A stretch of 64,000 nucleotides of DNA. Source: Streptomyces griseoruber. Its GTDB lineage: Bacteria; Actinomycetota; Actinomycetes; Streptomycetales; Streptomycetaceae. Under the pieces are notes generated by a model. The model made no database searches. It was not told the origin of the DNA and was given only the letters and a program-made list of their open reading frames with translations. Of this stretch, positions 9,962-21,044 are shown piece by piece. Each line of letters opens with the position of its first letter. The first letter of the stretch is position 1. The position numbers and the translations under genes were made by a program. Where the stretch lies: contig NZ_KQ948763.1 in NCBI RefSeq assembly GCF_001514205.1, positions 349,887-413,886 of the forward strand, read 5' to 3'.

Positions 9962-10897
9962 TCAGCGCCTGCGCAGACGCAGCGCCAGGGCGGCGCCACC
10001 GGTGAGCACCAGCACGACGGTGGCGCCGCCCGCCAGCAGCGGCGCGGACGGACCCGAACCTGCCCCGGTCGCGGACGCCACCGGGGTGCTCCCGGGTGCG
10101 TCCGCGCCCGTCTGCGCGGGCGAGGCGGTGGCCGGATCCGACGGGTCCGCGGTCGCCGCGGCCGCGGTGGGCGCGGGGGCCGAGGGGGTCGCCGCAGCCG
10201 GAGCAGGCGTCGCCGAAGCCCGTGCCGAAGCCTTCGCCGCGGCGCCCGCCGCCTTCTCTTCCGAGAACACCACGTCGGAGCACGAGTAGTACGTGTCCGG
10301 CGTGCTGCTGTTCTGCCAGATCGTGTACAGCACCTGACGTCCCGTCCGGTCGGCGGGCAGCTTCGCGCTGAACCGGTAGGCCCCCTGGCTCAGCGTCGGG
10401 TCCTTGACCTCGGCGAACGGGCGCTCCGGGAGATCGTCCCAGGTGAGCGGTTTCGTGGGGTCGTAGCCCTGCTTCGTCAGATACAGCCGGAAGGTCCCGG
10501 TGTGCGGGATCGTCGAGGCGTACGTCATCTTCAGCGTCCCGCCCGGCGTCAGCCGGGTCGTCGGCCAGTCGGCGCGCGCGAGGTCCAGCCCCTTGTAGGC
10601 GGACAGCCCGCCGCTGCACAGCCTGCCGTCCGGAATCGTCTGCCGGTCCCGGCCGTTCACGTTCGCCACCCGCAGGTTGTCCCAGGCGGCGAACGACGTC
10701 CCGTTGGCGGCGATCGCCGCCTTGCAGGCCGCGCTGCCGGTCCGGGTGCCCTCCGGGGAGCAGCCGTAGACCCGGCTGGACGGCTCCGTGGGCGCGCCAT
10801 GGGCCAGGGCGGGGCCGGCGGCCCACAGGTTCAGCAGCAGGGGACTCACGGCGGCCGCCGTCAGGGCGGCGCTGCGGTGTGCGGTCATCCGGGGCAT
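9962..10897 (-). CDS. AA10 lytic polysaccharide monooxygenase, membrane-anchored
   Basis: 311-aa copper enzyme that oxidatively cleaves chitin or cellulose chains. The signal peptide ends PALA, leaving His33 as the mature N-terminus, the first ligand of the histidine brace. The second His is His132 (IPHTGTFRLYLT), and the axial aromatic is Phe211 (SDVVF). GYDPTKPLTWDDL is a family signature. The catalytic domain ends near 212 and is followed by about 65 residues of Ala/Pro/Ser/Thr linker, one membrane helix (~281-306) and a terminal RLRRR, so the enzyme is held at the cell surface rather than released. There is no carbohydrate-binding module and no LPXTG-type sorting motif. GAGGAG lies nine bases before ATG 10897. 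Substrate (chitin or cellulose) cannot be told from this reading. Confidence 0.88.
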   Translation of the reverse strand: MPRMTAHRSAALTAAAVSPLLLNLWAAGPALAHGAPTEPSSRVYGCSPEGTRTGSAACKAAIAANGTSFAAWDNLRVANVNGRDRQTIPDGRLCSGGLSAYKGLDLARADWPTTRLTPGGTLKMTYASTIPHTGTFRLYLTKQGYDPTKPLTWDDLPERPFAEVKDPTLSQGAYRFSAKLPADRTGRQVLYTIWQNSSTPDTYYSCSDVVFSEEKAAGAAAKASARASATPAPAAATPSAPAPTAAAATADPSDPATASPAQTGADAPGSTPVASATGAGSGPSAPLLAGGATVVLVLTGGAALALRLRRR

Positions 10898-11241
10898 CGG
10901 GGACGTCTCCTCGGCCGGCGCGGGAACGGTCTGTTTCCAGTACGGCGGGCCCGTCCCGCGCGTTCAGCGCGCGCCCGTACGACCCGTATGAATCAGGGCA
11001 TTCACCGTCCGGACGCCGTCGTCGAGGGTGGGTTTCCGGCCGGATCGAGGGTTTCCCCCGTATCCGGATGACCATTCCTTTGCCTATCGTTCCTGCACAG
11101 CTGAACCACAGGTAACCCCTGGCGGAAGCAGCTTCCCGCGCCTGGCCGGCCATCGCGTTCCACCCCCCTCCGCTTCGACGCCGAAGCGATCGACCGTTGC
11201 TCCGTGCTGCCTGCCCGGAGCCGGCCACGAAAGGCACGCCC
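10898..11241. other. Divergent intergenic region, LPMO and protease genes
   Basis: 344 bp between two divergently transcribed secreted-enzyme genes; it must hold both promoters. No gene is visible. No good -35/-10 pair was found by eye; the least GC-rich stretch is about 11065-11115. Confidence 0.4.
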
Positions 11242-13053
11242 TTGCGCACCTCACCCGCTCTCAGGCGAAAGCTGATATCCGCCGCCGCCCTCTCCGCGGC
11301 CCTGCTCACCGCCGCCTCCACCGCCTCCGCGGTCGCCGCCCAGGACTCCTCCTCCACGGCCTCCGCCGTGCCCGCCGCGCAGACCGAGGCCGCCCCCGGC
11401 ACGGTCGCCGAGCGCCTGATCGTCGGCTACAAGTCCGGTGCCAGCGAAGCCACTTCGAACGCGGCAGCCGAGGCCGACGCCGCCGCCAAGGGCGAGCAGG
11501 CAGGCGAGGACGTCGACTTCCGGCGCCGCCTGGGCACCGGCGCGGCCCTGGTCGACCTGGGTGAGGACGTCACCCGGGCGGACGTCGCCGATGTCGTCGC
11601 GCGGTACCAGGCCGACCCGCAGGTCGCCTATGTCGTCCCCGACCGTCTCAACACGCCCCAGGCCGACCCGAACGACACCGAGTACGCCAAGCAGTGGGAT
11701 CTCTACGAGACCACCGCCGGCATGAACGTCCCCGGCGCCTGGGCCACTTCGACCGGCAGCGGGGTCACCGTCGCCGTCATCGACACCGGTTACGTCGCCC
11801 ACAGCGACCTCGCCGCGAACATCGTCGGCGGCTACGACTTCATCGCCGACACCGCCGTCTCGGTGGACGGCGACGGCCGCGACAGCAACCCGGCCGACCC
11901 GGGGGACTGGTACAACGCGAACGAGTGCGGCTCGGGCATCCCGGCCTCCACCTCCTCCTGGCACGGCACCCATGTGGCCGGCACCATCGCCGCCGTCACG
12001 AACAACAACAAGGGTGTCGCGGGCATCGCCTACGGCGCGAAGATCTCCCCGGTCCGGGTCCTCGGCAAGTGCGGCGGCTACGACTCCGACATCATCGACG
12101 CCATCACCTGGGCGTCCGGCGGCACCGTCTCCGGCGTGCCGGCCAACACCAACGTCGCCAAGGTCATCAACATGAGCCTGGGCGGCGACGGCGCCTGCAC
12201 CTCGGCCACCCAGAGCGCGATCACCGCGGCCGTGAACCGCGGCACCACCGTCGTCGTGGCGGCCGGCAACGACAACGACAACGTCGCGAACCACTCGCCG
12301 GGCAACTGCAACAACGTCATCTCGGTCGCCGCCACCAACCGCACCGGCGCCAAGGCGTCCTACTCCAACTACGGCTCCCTGGTGGACATCTCCGCCCCCG
12401 GCGGCCAGACCAGCACCGGCACCGCCAACGGCATCCTGTCCACGCTGAACTCCGGCAGCAAGACGCCGTCGACCGAGTCGTACGCCTACTACCAGGGCAC
12501 CAGCATGGCCACCCCGCACATCGCGGGCCTGGTCGCGCTGATGAAGTCGGCGAACTCCGCGCTGACCCCGGCGCAGATCGAGACCGCCATCAAGAACAAC
12601 GCCCGTGCGCTGCCCGGCTCCTGCTCCGGCGGCTGCGGCGCGGGTCTGGCCGACGCGGCGAAGACGGTGGCGGCGGTGAGCGGCACCGGCGGTGGCTCGA
12701 CCGGCGGCACCACGTTCTCCAGCAGCACCGCGGTCGCCATCCCGGACAACGGTTCGGCGATCACCTCCTCCATCGCCGTCAGCGGACTGAGCGGCAACGC
12801 GCCCTCGACCCTGAAGGTCGCCGTCGACATCACCCACACCTACCGCGGTGACCTGGTCGTCGACCTGGTGGCCCCGGACGGTTCGACGTATGGCCTGAAG
12901 GCCTCCAGCTCCTCGGACTCCGCGGACGACGTCAACACCACCTACACGGTGGACGCCTCCACCGAGGCCGCGAACGGCACCTGGAAGCTGAAGGTCCAGG
13001 ACGTGGCCGCGCAGGACACGGGCACCCTCAACGGCTGGAAGCTGACCTTCTGA
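11242..13053 (+). CDS. Secreted subtilisin-like serine protease (S8) with P-domain
   Basis: 603-aa extracellular protease. TTG 11242 is chosen: AAGG lies seven bases upstream and the product starts with a clean signal peptide (RTSPALRRKLISAAALSAAL). Then an inhibitor I9-type propeptide (~45-130), the catalytic domain with Asp181 (VAVIDTGY), His241 (WHGTHVAGT) and Ser421 (GTSMATPH), oxyanion Asn in VAAGNDND, a Gly/Ser linker (~487-495) and a C-terminal P-domain (~500-603, proprotein-convertase type). The triad is intact. An alternative TTG at 11197 would add 15 residues. A terminator hairpin follows. The P-domain probably stabilises the catalytic domain; substrate is unknown. Confidence 0.9.
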   Translation: MRTSPALRRKLISAAALSAALLTAASTASAVAAQDSSSTASAVPAAQTEAAPGTVAERLIVGYKSGASEATSNAAAEADAAAKGEQAGEDVDFRRRLGTGAALVDLGEDVTRADVADVVARYQADPQVAYVVPDRLNTPQADPNDTEYAKQWDLYETTAGMNVPGAWATSTGSGVTVAVIDTGYVAHSDLAANIVGGYDFIADTAVSVDGDGRDSNPADPGDWYNANECGSGIPASTSSWHGTHVAGTIAAVTNNNKGVAGIAYGAKISPVRVLGKCGGYDSDIIDAITWASGGTVSGVPANTNVAKVINMSLGGDGACTSATQSAITAAVNRGTTVVVAAGNDNDNVANHSPGNCNNVISVAATNRTGAKASYSNYGSLVDISAPGGQTSTGTANGILSTLNSGSKTPSTESYAYYQGTSMATPHIAGLVALMKSANSALTPAQIETAIKNNARALPGSCSGGCGAGLADAAKTVAAVSGTGGGSTGGTTFSSSTAVAIPDNGSAITSSIAVSGLSGNAPSTLKVAVDITHTYRGDLVVDLVAPDGSTYGLKASSSSDSADDVNTTYTVDASTEAANGTWKLKVQDVAAQDTGTLNGWKLTF

Positions 13054-13089
13054 GACGGCCGCAGGGACACCTCCGCGTGACCTGAGTCG

Positions 13090-13129
13090 GGCGGGCCGAC
13101 CGGTGTGGATGGACACCGGCCGGCCCGCC
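13090..13129. terminator. Hairpin terminator after protease gene
   Basis: 17-bp stem with one mismatch (13090-13106 with 13113-13129) and a six-base loop, 37 bp after the protease stop and before the convergent TetR gene, so it can serve both. Confidence 0.75.
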
Positions 13130-13138
13130 GCACTGTTT

Positions 13139-13210
13139 TACGCCACTTCGTACGCCACTTCGTACGCCACTTCGTGCGCCTTTCCGTAGGCCTTTCCGTA
13201 CGCCTTGTCG
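13139..13210. repeat. Six tandem 12-bp repeats
   Basis: Three identical copies of TACGCCACTTCG, then three diverged units (TGCGCCTTTCCG, TAGGCCTTTCCG, TACGCCTTGTCG), directly after the stop of the TetR gene. They are multiples of three and keep frames open on both strands, but I see no gene that uses them. Confidence 0.9.
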
Positions 13211-13217
13211 TACGGCG

Positions 13218-13868
13218 TCAGGAGGCCGCTCGCTCCTCCAGCGAGGCCAGCACCCGCTCCCCGCGGTCGGCCCGGGTGTCCAGGCGCGGCAGCACCCCCG
13301 ACACCGCGATGCTCGGCAGTATGTGCGCCCACATCACCGACAGCCGGTCGGCGAGGTCCGCGCGGCCGGTCAGCGCCCGCGACATCAGCTGGATGCCGGT
13401 GAAGGAGCCCACCAGCAGCTCCACGGTCTCCCGCGGCTTCACCGTGGGCAGCAACTCGCCCCGTTCGCGGGCCAGTTCGAACAGGTCGGTCAGCCGCTCG
13501 GCCCACTGCCGGAACGGCTCGCCGTGATCGATCCCGGACGGCGTCTCCTGGTCCACCGCCAGTCGCACACTGCCCCGCAACAACGCGTTGCTCAGCAGCC
13601 GTTGACCCACCACGAAGGTCATGTCGACGATCTCCTGGAGCTTGCAGGCCTGCGGCGGCACCGCGCCGAACGGCACCTGCTCGTTCAGGACCGCGTGGGC
13701 GAGCGATTCCTTCGACGGGAAGTGGAAGTACAGGGCACCCTTGGTGACTTCGGCACGCTCCAGGACCATGGAGATGGTGGTGGACATGTAGCCGTGCTCG
13801 TCGAAGACCGCGCCGGCCGCCTCCACGATCGCCCTGCGCGTCCGGATGGCGCGCTCCTGTTTCGCCAT
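13218..13868 (-). CDS. Gamma-butyrolactone receptor-type TetR repressor (ScbR-like)
   Basis: 216-aa DNA-binding receptor of the ArpA/ScbR type. The N-terminal helix-turn-helix is the closest diagnostic: RTRRAIVEAAGAVFDEHGY, then VTKGALYFHFPSKESLAHAV, the segment shared by these receptors. The C-terminal ligand domain keeps a tryptophan (FRQWAERL), as expected for the autoregulator pocket. It is transcribed divergently from an AfsA-family synthase across 179 bp that carry an ARE-like site, the standard layout of a butyrolactone receptor/synthase pair, so it probably represses the synthase and itself until the signal binds. AAGGGG lies six bases before the ATG; a -10-like TATGAT is at 13934-13929. 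No TTA codon. Confidence 0.87.
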   Translation of the reverse strand: MAKQERAIRTRRAIVEAAGAVFDEHGYMSTTISMVLERAEVTKGALYFHFPSKESLAHAVLNEQVPFGAVPPQACKLQEIVDMTFVVGQRLLSNALLRGSVRLAVDQETPSGIDHGEPFRQWAERLTDLFELARERGELLPTVKPRETVELLVGSFTGIQLMSRALTGRADLADRLSVMWAHILPSIAVSGVLPRLDTRADRGERVLASLEERAAS

Positions 13869-13955
13869 AAGAGCCCCTTCACGGCAGCGAGTTGGGCAAG
13901 AACGCGCGATCGCCCGCGGTCCGCCCCGATCATAGGATGCCGTCGACTGATCTCA

Positions 13956-13984
13956 TTGAAAACAAACCGGTCGCCTCGTACTCT
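13956..13984 (+). promoter_or_regulatory. AfsA-family gene promoter overlapped by ARE-like operator
   Basis: TTGAAA (13956-13961) and TACTCT (13979-13984) are 17 bp apart, a good housekeeping promoter with a predicted leader of about 57 bases. The spacer is filled by an autoregulatory-element-like sequence (13959-13984) whose minus strand ends CGGTTTGTTT, the conserved half of known receptor sites; the other half (TACGAGG) is weaker. A bound receptor would block the polymerase. Confidence 0.6.
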
Positions 13985-14047
13985 AACGCTTACCGGAGCG
14001 GACGGTTCGCCGTCTGCCATGGCCTTCGGGGGACCGTAGGGAGAGAC

Positions 14048-14950
14048 ATGACTCGACCACGGCAGCTTGCCGACGCTCCGTCCTTGACCACCACTGTGCC
14101 TCGCCAACTCGTGCACCGCGCGGCCCTGTCGGAGACCCTGCTCACCGGCTGGCGGCGCACCGGGGAGGACCGCTTCTCGGTCTCCGCCCAGTGGCCACGG
14201 GCTCATGGGTTACACGTGTCGCCCGACTGGTCCGCTTATGACCCCCTGCTCGTCGTCGAAACGGTCCGGCAGGCCGGCACCCTGATCGCGCACACCGAGT
14301 ACGGCGTTCCCCTGGATCACCAGTTCGTCATGCAGGAGTTCCAGGTCGACGCGGTGACGGAGAGGCTGGCGGTGGACCCGCTGCCGGCCGAGCCGGAACT
14401 GGAGCTGCTCTTCGCCGAGGTCCAGTACCGCGGCCGCCGCCTCGCCGGCGCCCGCTACACCGCGCAGGTGCGGCGCGAGGACGAACCGGTGGCCACGGCG
14501 GACGTCGCCTTCACCGTCGTCGGCGGGCCCGTCTACCGCCGGCTGCGCGGCGGACGCACCCCCGAGTCGGTGACCGCGACCCCCCTGCCGGCCGGTCTCG
14601 CCCCGGCCGACGTGGACCGCGCGCTGCCCACCGACGTGGTCCTCGCCCCGGCCGACGGGCCCGATCGCTGGCAGTTGCGAGTAGATACCGCACACCCCGT
14701 TTTCTTCGACCATCCCCTCGACCATGTTCCCGGCATGCTCCTCCTGGAGGCCGCCCGCCAGGTCGCCCGGCTGCTCGGGGCCGACGGACGGTCACCTGTT
14801 CTGTATCACGCGCTCTTCCATCGGTACGCCGAACTGGACGAACCCATCTGGATCGAGGCAAAGGGAGGCCATGGGACCGATGTGCAAGTCGTGGGAACGC
14901 AAGGGGAGTCGACGGTCTTCACATGCCTGGTGGGTACCGCCGCACGGTGA
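14048..14950 (+). CDS. AfsA-family gamma-butyrolactone (A-factor) synthase
   Basis: 300-aa enzyme of the AfsA/ScbA/BarX family, which joins a beta-ketoacyl-ACP chain to dihydroxyacetone phosphate in the first step of butyrolactone signal synthesis. It consists of two hot-dog-like halves (~15-140 and ~175-295); the N-terminal half has VETVRQAGTLIAHTEYGVPLDHQFVMQ-type family sequence and the second VDTAHPVFFDHPLDHVPGMLLLEAARQ (key HPLDH and EAARQ). ATG 14048 follows GGGAGAG. Codon 55 is TTA, so translation should depend on the bldA tRNA. It is divergent from the receptor gene and upstream of a second receptor; no butenolide reductase or P450 partner is nearby. Confidence 0.9.
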   Translation: MTRPRQLADAPSLTTTVPRQLVHRAALSETLLTGWRRTGEDRFSVSAQWPRAHGLHVSPDWSAYDPLLVVETVRQAGTLIAHTEYGVPLDHQFVMQEFQVDAVTERLAVDPLPAEPELELLFAEVQYRGRRLAGARYTAQVRREDEPVATADVAFTVVGGPVYRRLRGGRTPESVTATPLPAGLAPADVDRALPTDVVLAPADGPDRWQLRVDTAHPVFFDHPLDHVPGMLLLEAARQVARLLGADGRSPVLYHALFHRYAELDEPIWIEAKGGHGTDVQVVGTQGESTVFTCLVGTAAR

Positions 14951-14970
14951 GCTATTGTGTACTGGGGGTA

Positions 14971-14998
14971 AGAAACAAACGGCATGACCCGTTCTTTA
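14971..14998 (+). promoter_or_regulatory. ARE-like operator upstream of cprB-like gene
   Basis: Imperfect inverted repeat: AAACAAACGG, a five-base centre, then CCCGTTCTTT. Read on the minus strand it ends CCGTTTGTTT, nearly identical to the conserved half-site of the element before the AfsA-family gene. It ends 22 bp before the receptor start, so it probably serves autoregulation or control by the other receptor. Confidence 0.55.
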
Positions 14999-15020
14999 CC
15001 GGCCCAGGAGAGTCCAGTCG

Positions 15021-15668
15021 ATGGCGAGGCAGTTACGCGCCGAACAGACCCGCGCGACGATCATCACGGCCGCTGCCGATCTGTTCGACCGGCACGGCTA
15101 CGAATCGACGAGCCTCAGTGAGATCGTCGAGCACGCCCGTGTCACCAAGGGAGCGCTCTACTTCCATTTCGCGGCCAAGGAGGATCTCGCCCACGCCATC
15201 ATGGAGTTGCAGTCCCAGGCCTCACGCCGGGTCGCCGTCGAGATCGACGACCGGGGCTATCCGGCACTCGAAGCGCTGATGCGCCTCACGTTCGGCCTCG
15301 CGCGGCTTTCGGTCGAGGGCCCGATCGCCCGCGCGGGGCTCCGGCTCGCCACCGGGGGAGTGCCGGTGAAGCCACCGCTGCGACATCCGTTCGTCGAGTG
15401 GCTGGAGCTGATGAGCCGTCGGCTCACGGGAGCGGTGAAGGAGTCCGACATCCACCCGGACGTCGACATCGACGCCGTCGCCCACTCCCTGGTCTGCTTC
15501 TTCGTGGGCACCCGGGTGGTGGGCCGCTCCCGGGAACCGGCGGCCCGGCTGCCGCGCCGGATGGCCGAGATGTGGTACGTCCTCATCCGCGGCCTGGTGC
15601 CGGTCCCCCGCCGCCCGCGCTACCTCAGCCTCGCGGCGCGACTGGAGCGGGAGATCATGGCGGGCTGA
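15021..15668 (+). CDS. cprB: CprB-like butyrolactone-receptor homologue (TetR family)
   Basis: 215-aa TetR-type regulator. The N-terminus (MARQLRAEQTRATIITAAAD) and VTKGALYFHFAAKEDLAHAI match what I remember of S. coelicolor CprB, and the gene order on to the DUF89 and geosmin synthase genes is the same as around cprB there. Ligand domain with a conserved Trp in HPFVEWLEL. ATG 15021 follows CAGGAGAG. The fifth codon is TTA, placing it under bldA control at the very start of translation. CprB in S. coelicolor is an orphan receptor; here it sits right after an AfsA-family synthase, 70 bp away, so it may sense or modulate the same signal. Confidence 0.85.
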   Translation: MARQLRAEQTRATIITAAADLFDRHGYESTSLSEIVEHARVTKGALYFHFAAKEDLAHAIMELQSQASRRVAVEIDDRGYPALEALMRLTFGLARLSVEGPIARAGLRLATGGVPVKPPLRHPFVEWLELMSRRLTGAVKESDIHPDVDIDAVAHSLVCFFVGTRVVGRSREPAARLPRRMAEMWYVLIRGLVPVPRRPRYLSLAARLEREIMAG

Positions 15669-15705
15669 CGGGCAGGCGGGGCGGGCCGCGGCTACGGTGA
15701 GCCGT

Positions 15706-16929
15706 ATGCCCGCCACCCCCACCCCGCCGCCCGCCACCCCGCCGCCCGCCACCCCGGCCCCACCCCCCGTCATCCTCGGCGACGAGCCCGGTTCCTTCCC
15801 GCACGGTGTCCTCGCCGAGCGGCACCCGGCGATCATCCGGCAGGTACGGGACGCCTTCCCCTACGACCCCGCCGTGCACCACGCCCTGGACGCACTGCTG
15901 CAGAGCTGTCTGAAGGGCGTCATCGAACCGCTCCCCGCCGACGCGCACGACGGCGACCGCTGGCGGGACTGGGGCCTCGACGCGTACACCGGCCGGTCCT
16001 GGTTCGAGGTGCCGTGGCTGTGGTCGGAGAGCTACTTCTACCGCCGACTCCTCGAAGCGGTCGGCCACTTCGGCCCCGGCGTCTGGCAGGGCCTCGATCC
16101 GTTCCACCCCTTCAAGCGCGCCGAACTCGACGCACCCGAGACGGGCGAGGAACTGGCCGCGCTCGACGCCCTCCGGACCCGCCCGGCCGACGAACGCGCC
16201 CGCGCCCTGCTCCACGGCTCGCTCTGGGGCAACCGCGCCGACCTCGGCTTCCGTCTCTCCGACGCCGACGCCGAGACACGGGACGCCGCCCCGGGACTGG
16301 TCGCCGACGACAGCGAGGCCCTGTGGGCGCTGCTCCCGGCCGGCGGGAAGACCCCCGGCACGGTCTGCCTGATCGCCGACAACGCCGGCCGCGAACTGAT
16401 CCCCGACCTCCTCCTCGCCGCCCACCTCCTCGAACAGGGCCGGGCCGGCCGGGTCGTGCTGCACGTCAAGCCGTACCCGTACTACGTCTCCGACGCCACG
16501 CCCGCCGACGTCGTCGACGCGCTCCGCGCCCTCACGGCCGCCCCGGGCGAGGCCGCCGCGTACGGCCGCCGGCTGTGGGCGGCGTCGGCGGACGGCACCC
16601 TCGCCGTCCGGGCCCACCCCTTCGCCGCCGCCCCGCTGCCGTACGCCGGGATGCCGCCCGGTCTGCGCGCGGAGTTCGCCGCGGCCGACCTGACGATCGT
16701 CAAGGGCGACCTCAACTACCGCCGCCTGGTGGGCGACCGGATGTGGCCCCCCACCACCCCCTTCGCCGACACCGTCGCGTACTTCCCCGGCCCGGTCGCC
16801 GCCCTGCGCACCCTCAAGTCCGAGGTGATCACCGGCCTGACCGAGGAGACCGAGTCCGCCCTGAACACGGCGGAGGGCCGGCACTGGCGCACCGGCGGCA
16901 CCCACGCCCTGATCCAGGTCCGGGACTGA
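15706..16929 (+). CDS. ARMT1/DUF89-family damage-control phosphatase
   Basis: 407-aa soluble protein of the DUF89/ARMT1 family, metal-dependent phosphatases that hydrolyse damaged or excess sugar phosphates. Family landmarks: WFEVPWLWSESYFYRRLL (~100), DNAGRELIPDLLLA (~228, the metal-binding Asp/Asn region) and KGDLNYRRLVGDR (~340, catalytic Lys-Gly-Asp-Asn/Leu loop). The first 25 residues are a Pro/Thr/Ala low-complexity leader. ATG 15706 gives the natural start; an in-frame GTG is nine bases upstream. It lies between the cprB-like gene and geosmin synthase, an order shared with S. coelicolor as I recall; a role in terpene metabolism is only a guess. Confidence 0.8.
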   Translation: MPATPTPPPATPPPATPAPPPVILGDEPGSFPHGVLAERHPAIIRQVRDAFPYDPAVHHALDALLQSCLKGVIEPLPADAHDGDRWRDWGLDAYTGRSWFEVPWLWSESYFYRRLLEAVGHFGPGVWQGLDPFHPFKRAELDAPETGEELAALDALRTRPADERARALLHGSLWGNRADLGFRLSDADAETRDAAPGLVADDSEALWALLPAGGKTPGTVCLIADNAGRELIPDLLLAAHLLEQGRAGRVVLHVKPYPYYVSDATPADVVDALRALTAAPGEAAAYGRRLWAASADGTLAVRAHPFAAAPLPYAGMPPGLRAEFAAADLTIVKGDLNYRRLVGDRMWPPTTPFADTVAYFPGPVAALRTLKSEVITGLTEETESALNTAEGRHWRTGGTHALIQVRD

Positions 16930-17035
16930 GAGGCGGCCGGGACGGAAGTTCCCGAATCGCAAGCCCGGCCGCCCGGTTCACGCGATGGTGTGATCATGTG
17001 TCGCCGTACGGATGGGCGTCGGGGGCCCCGGGTAG

Positions 17036-19977
<2,942 letters not shown>

Positions 19978-20065
19978 GTCCCTCATCCTGGGCGCGGCAG
20001 CTCGTTCACGTCCAACGATGATTTCTGGACTCTCCATAAGCAGTACTGATGAGACGCTGGTCCGC

Positions 20066-20932
20066 ATGGACCCGCACCTCCTGCGCACCTACGTCACCGT
20101 CGCCCGCCTCGCCTCCTTCTCCGAGGCCGCCCGGGAACTCGGCTACACCCAGTCGGCCGTCTCCCAGCACATCGCGGCCCTGGAACAGGACCTCGGCGCG
20201 GCACTGCTCACCCGCCGCCCCGTCACGCCCACGGCGGCCGGCGAGCGGCTGCTGGAGCACGCGGGCCCGCTGCTGCTGCGGCTGGAGGCGGCCCGCGCGG
20301 ACGTCGTACGGATGGCCGCCGCGCCCGCGCACGGGCTGACCCTCGCCACCTCGCCGACCGCCCTCGTCCCGGCCGCCCTCGCCGCGCTCCCGCCCGCCGG
20401 GGTGACCCTGCGCGTCCTCGCCCGCGACGAGGTCCCGGCCGCCGTCGCCGCCGGCACCGCCGACCTCGGCCTCGTGGACGGCCTGGCCGCGCCCAGCGAC
20501 CCGCTCCGGCTGCCCGACGTGGCGCCGCTGACCACGTACGGCGTGGCGGAGGAACCCGTGTGCGTCCTGCTGCCGGCCGCCCATCCCCTGGCCCGCCGCA
20601 CCGGCCTGCGCCTGGGCGACCTCGCCGACGCCCGCTGGCTGGACGCCCCCGACACGGCCCTCCCGCTGCCCCAGCTGCGCGCCGCGAACGGCGGCCACGG
20701 CTTCCGGCCCGCCCTGCGCTACGACGGCACCGACGTCCGTCTGCTGACCGTGCTGGCCGCCGCCGGCCACGGCCTCGCGCTGCTGCCCCGCTCGGCGGCC
20801 ACCGGGGTGCCCGGCGCGGTCGCCGTGCCGGTCACCGGGCCCCGGGTCGTCCACCGGACCGAACTCGTCCACGCCGGTGCGCCGTCCGGCGCGGCGGGGG
20901 CGCTGGTGGAGGCGCTGTCCACGCGCGCGTGA
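20066..20932 (+). CDS. LysR-family transcriptional regulator
   Basis: 288-aa regulator. N-terminal winged helix-turn-helix (MDPHLLRTYVTVARLASFSEAARELGYTQ, recognition helix TQSAVSQHIAALEQDLG), linker helix, then a periplasmic-binding-like effector domain (~90-288). ATG 20066 starts exactly at the family N-terminus. It faces the amidotransferase-like gene across an 88-bp gap, the usual LysR arrangement in which the regulator controls the divergent gene. The effector is unknown. A weak hairpin follows. Confidence 0.88.
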   Translation: MDPHLLRTYVTVARLASFSEAARELGYTQSAVSQHIAALEQDLGAALLTRRPVTPTAAGERLLEHAGPLLLRLEAARADVVRMAAAPAHGLTLATSPTALVPAALAALPPAGVTLRVLARDEVPAAVAAGTADLGLVDGLAAPSDPLRLPDVAPLTTYGVAEEPVCVLLPAAHPLARRTGLRLGDLADARWLDAPDTALPLPQLRAANGGHGFRPALRYDGTDVRLLTVLAAAGHGLALLPRSAATGVPGAVAVPVTGPRVVHRTELVHAGAPSGAAGALVEALSTRA

Positions 20933-20945
20933 GGTGTCGACGGCG

Positions 20946-20974
20946 CAGGGGCCGCCGTACCGCTGCCGCCCCTG
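20946..20974 (+). terminator. Possible terminator after LysR gene
   Basis: Inverted repeat CAGGGGC (20946-20952) and GCCCCTG (20968-20974), 13 bp after the stop. The stem is only seven pairs. Confidence 0.4.
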
Positions 20975-21044
20975 GGGCAGTCTCACTCGTTCGTGGCACG
21001 TCGTCGGCGGGTGCGCCGGGTAGGGCACCAGCCGGAGGCGAACC

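Noticed and set aside
13138..13506. Frame with YGKA/YEVA repeats at its end
   Set aside because: It is the 12-bp repeat array read in another frame, continuing antisense of the TetR gene.
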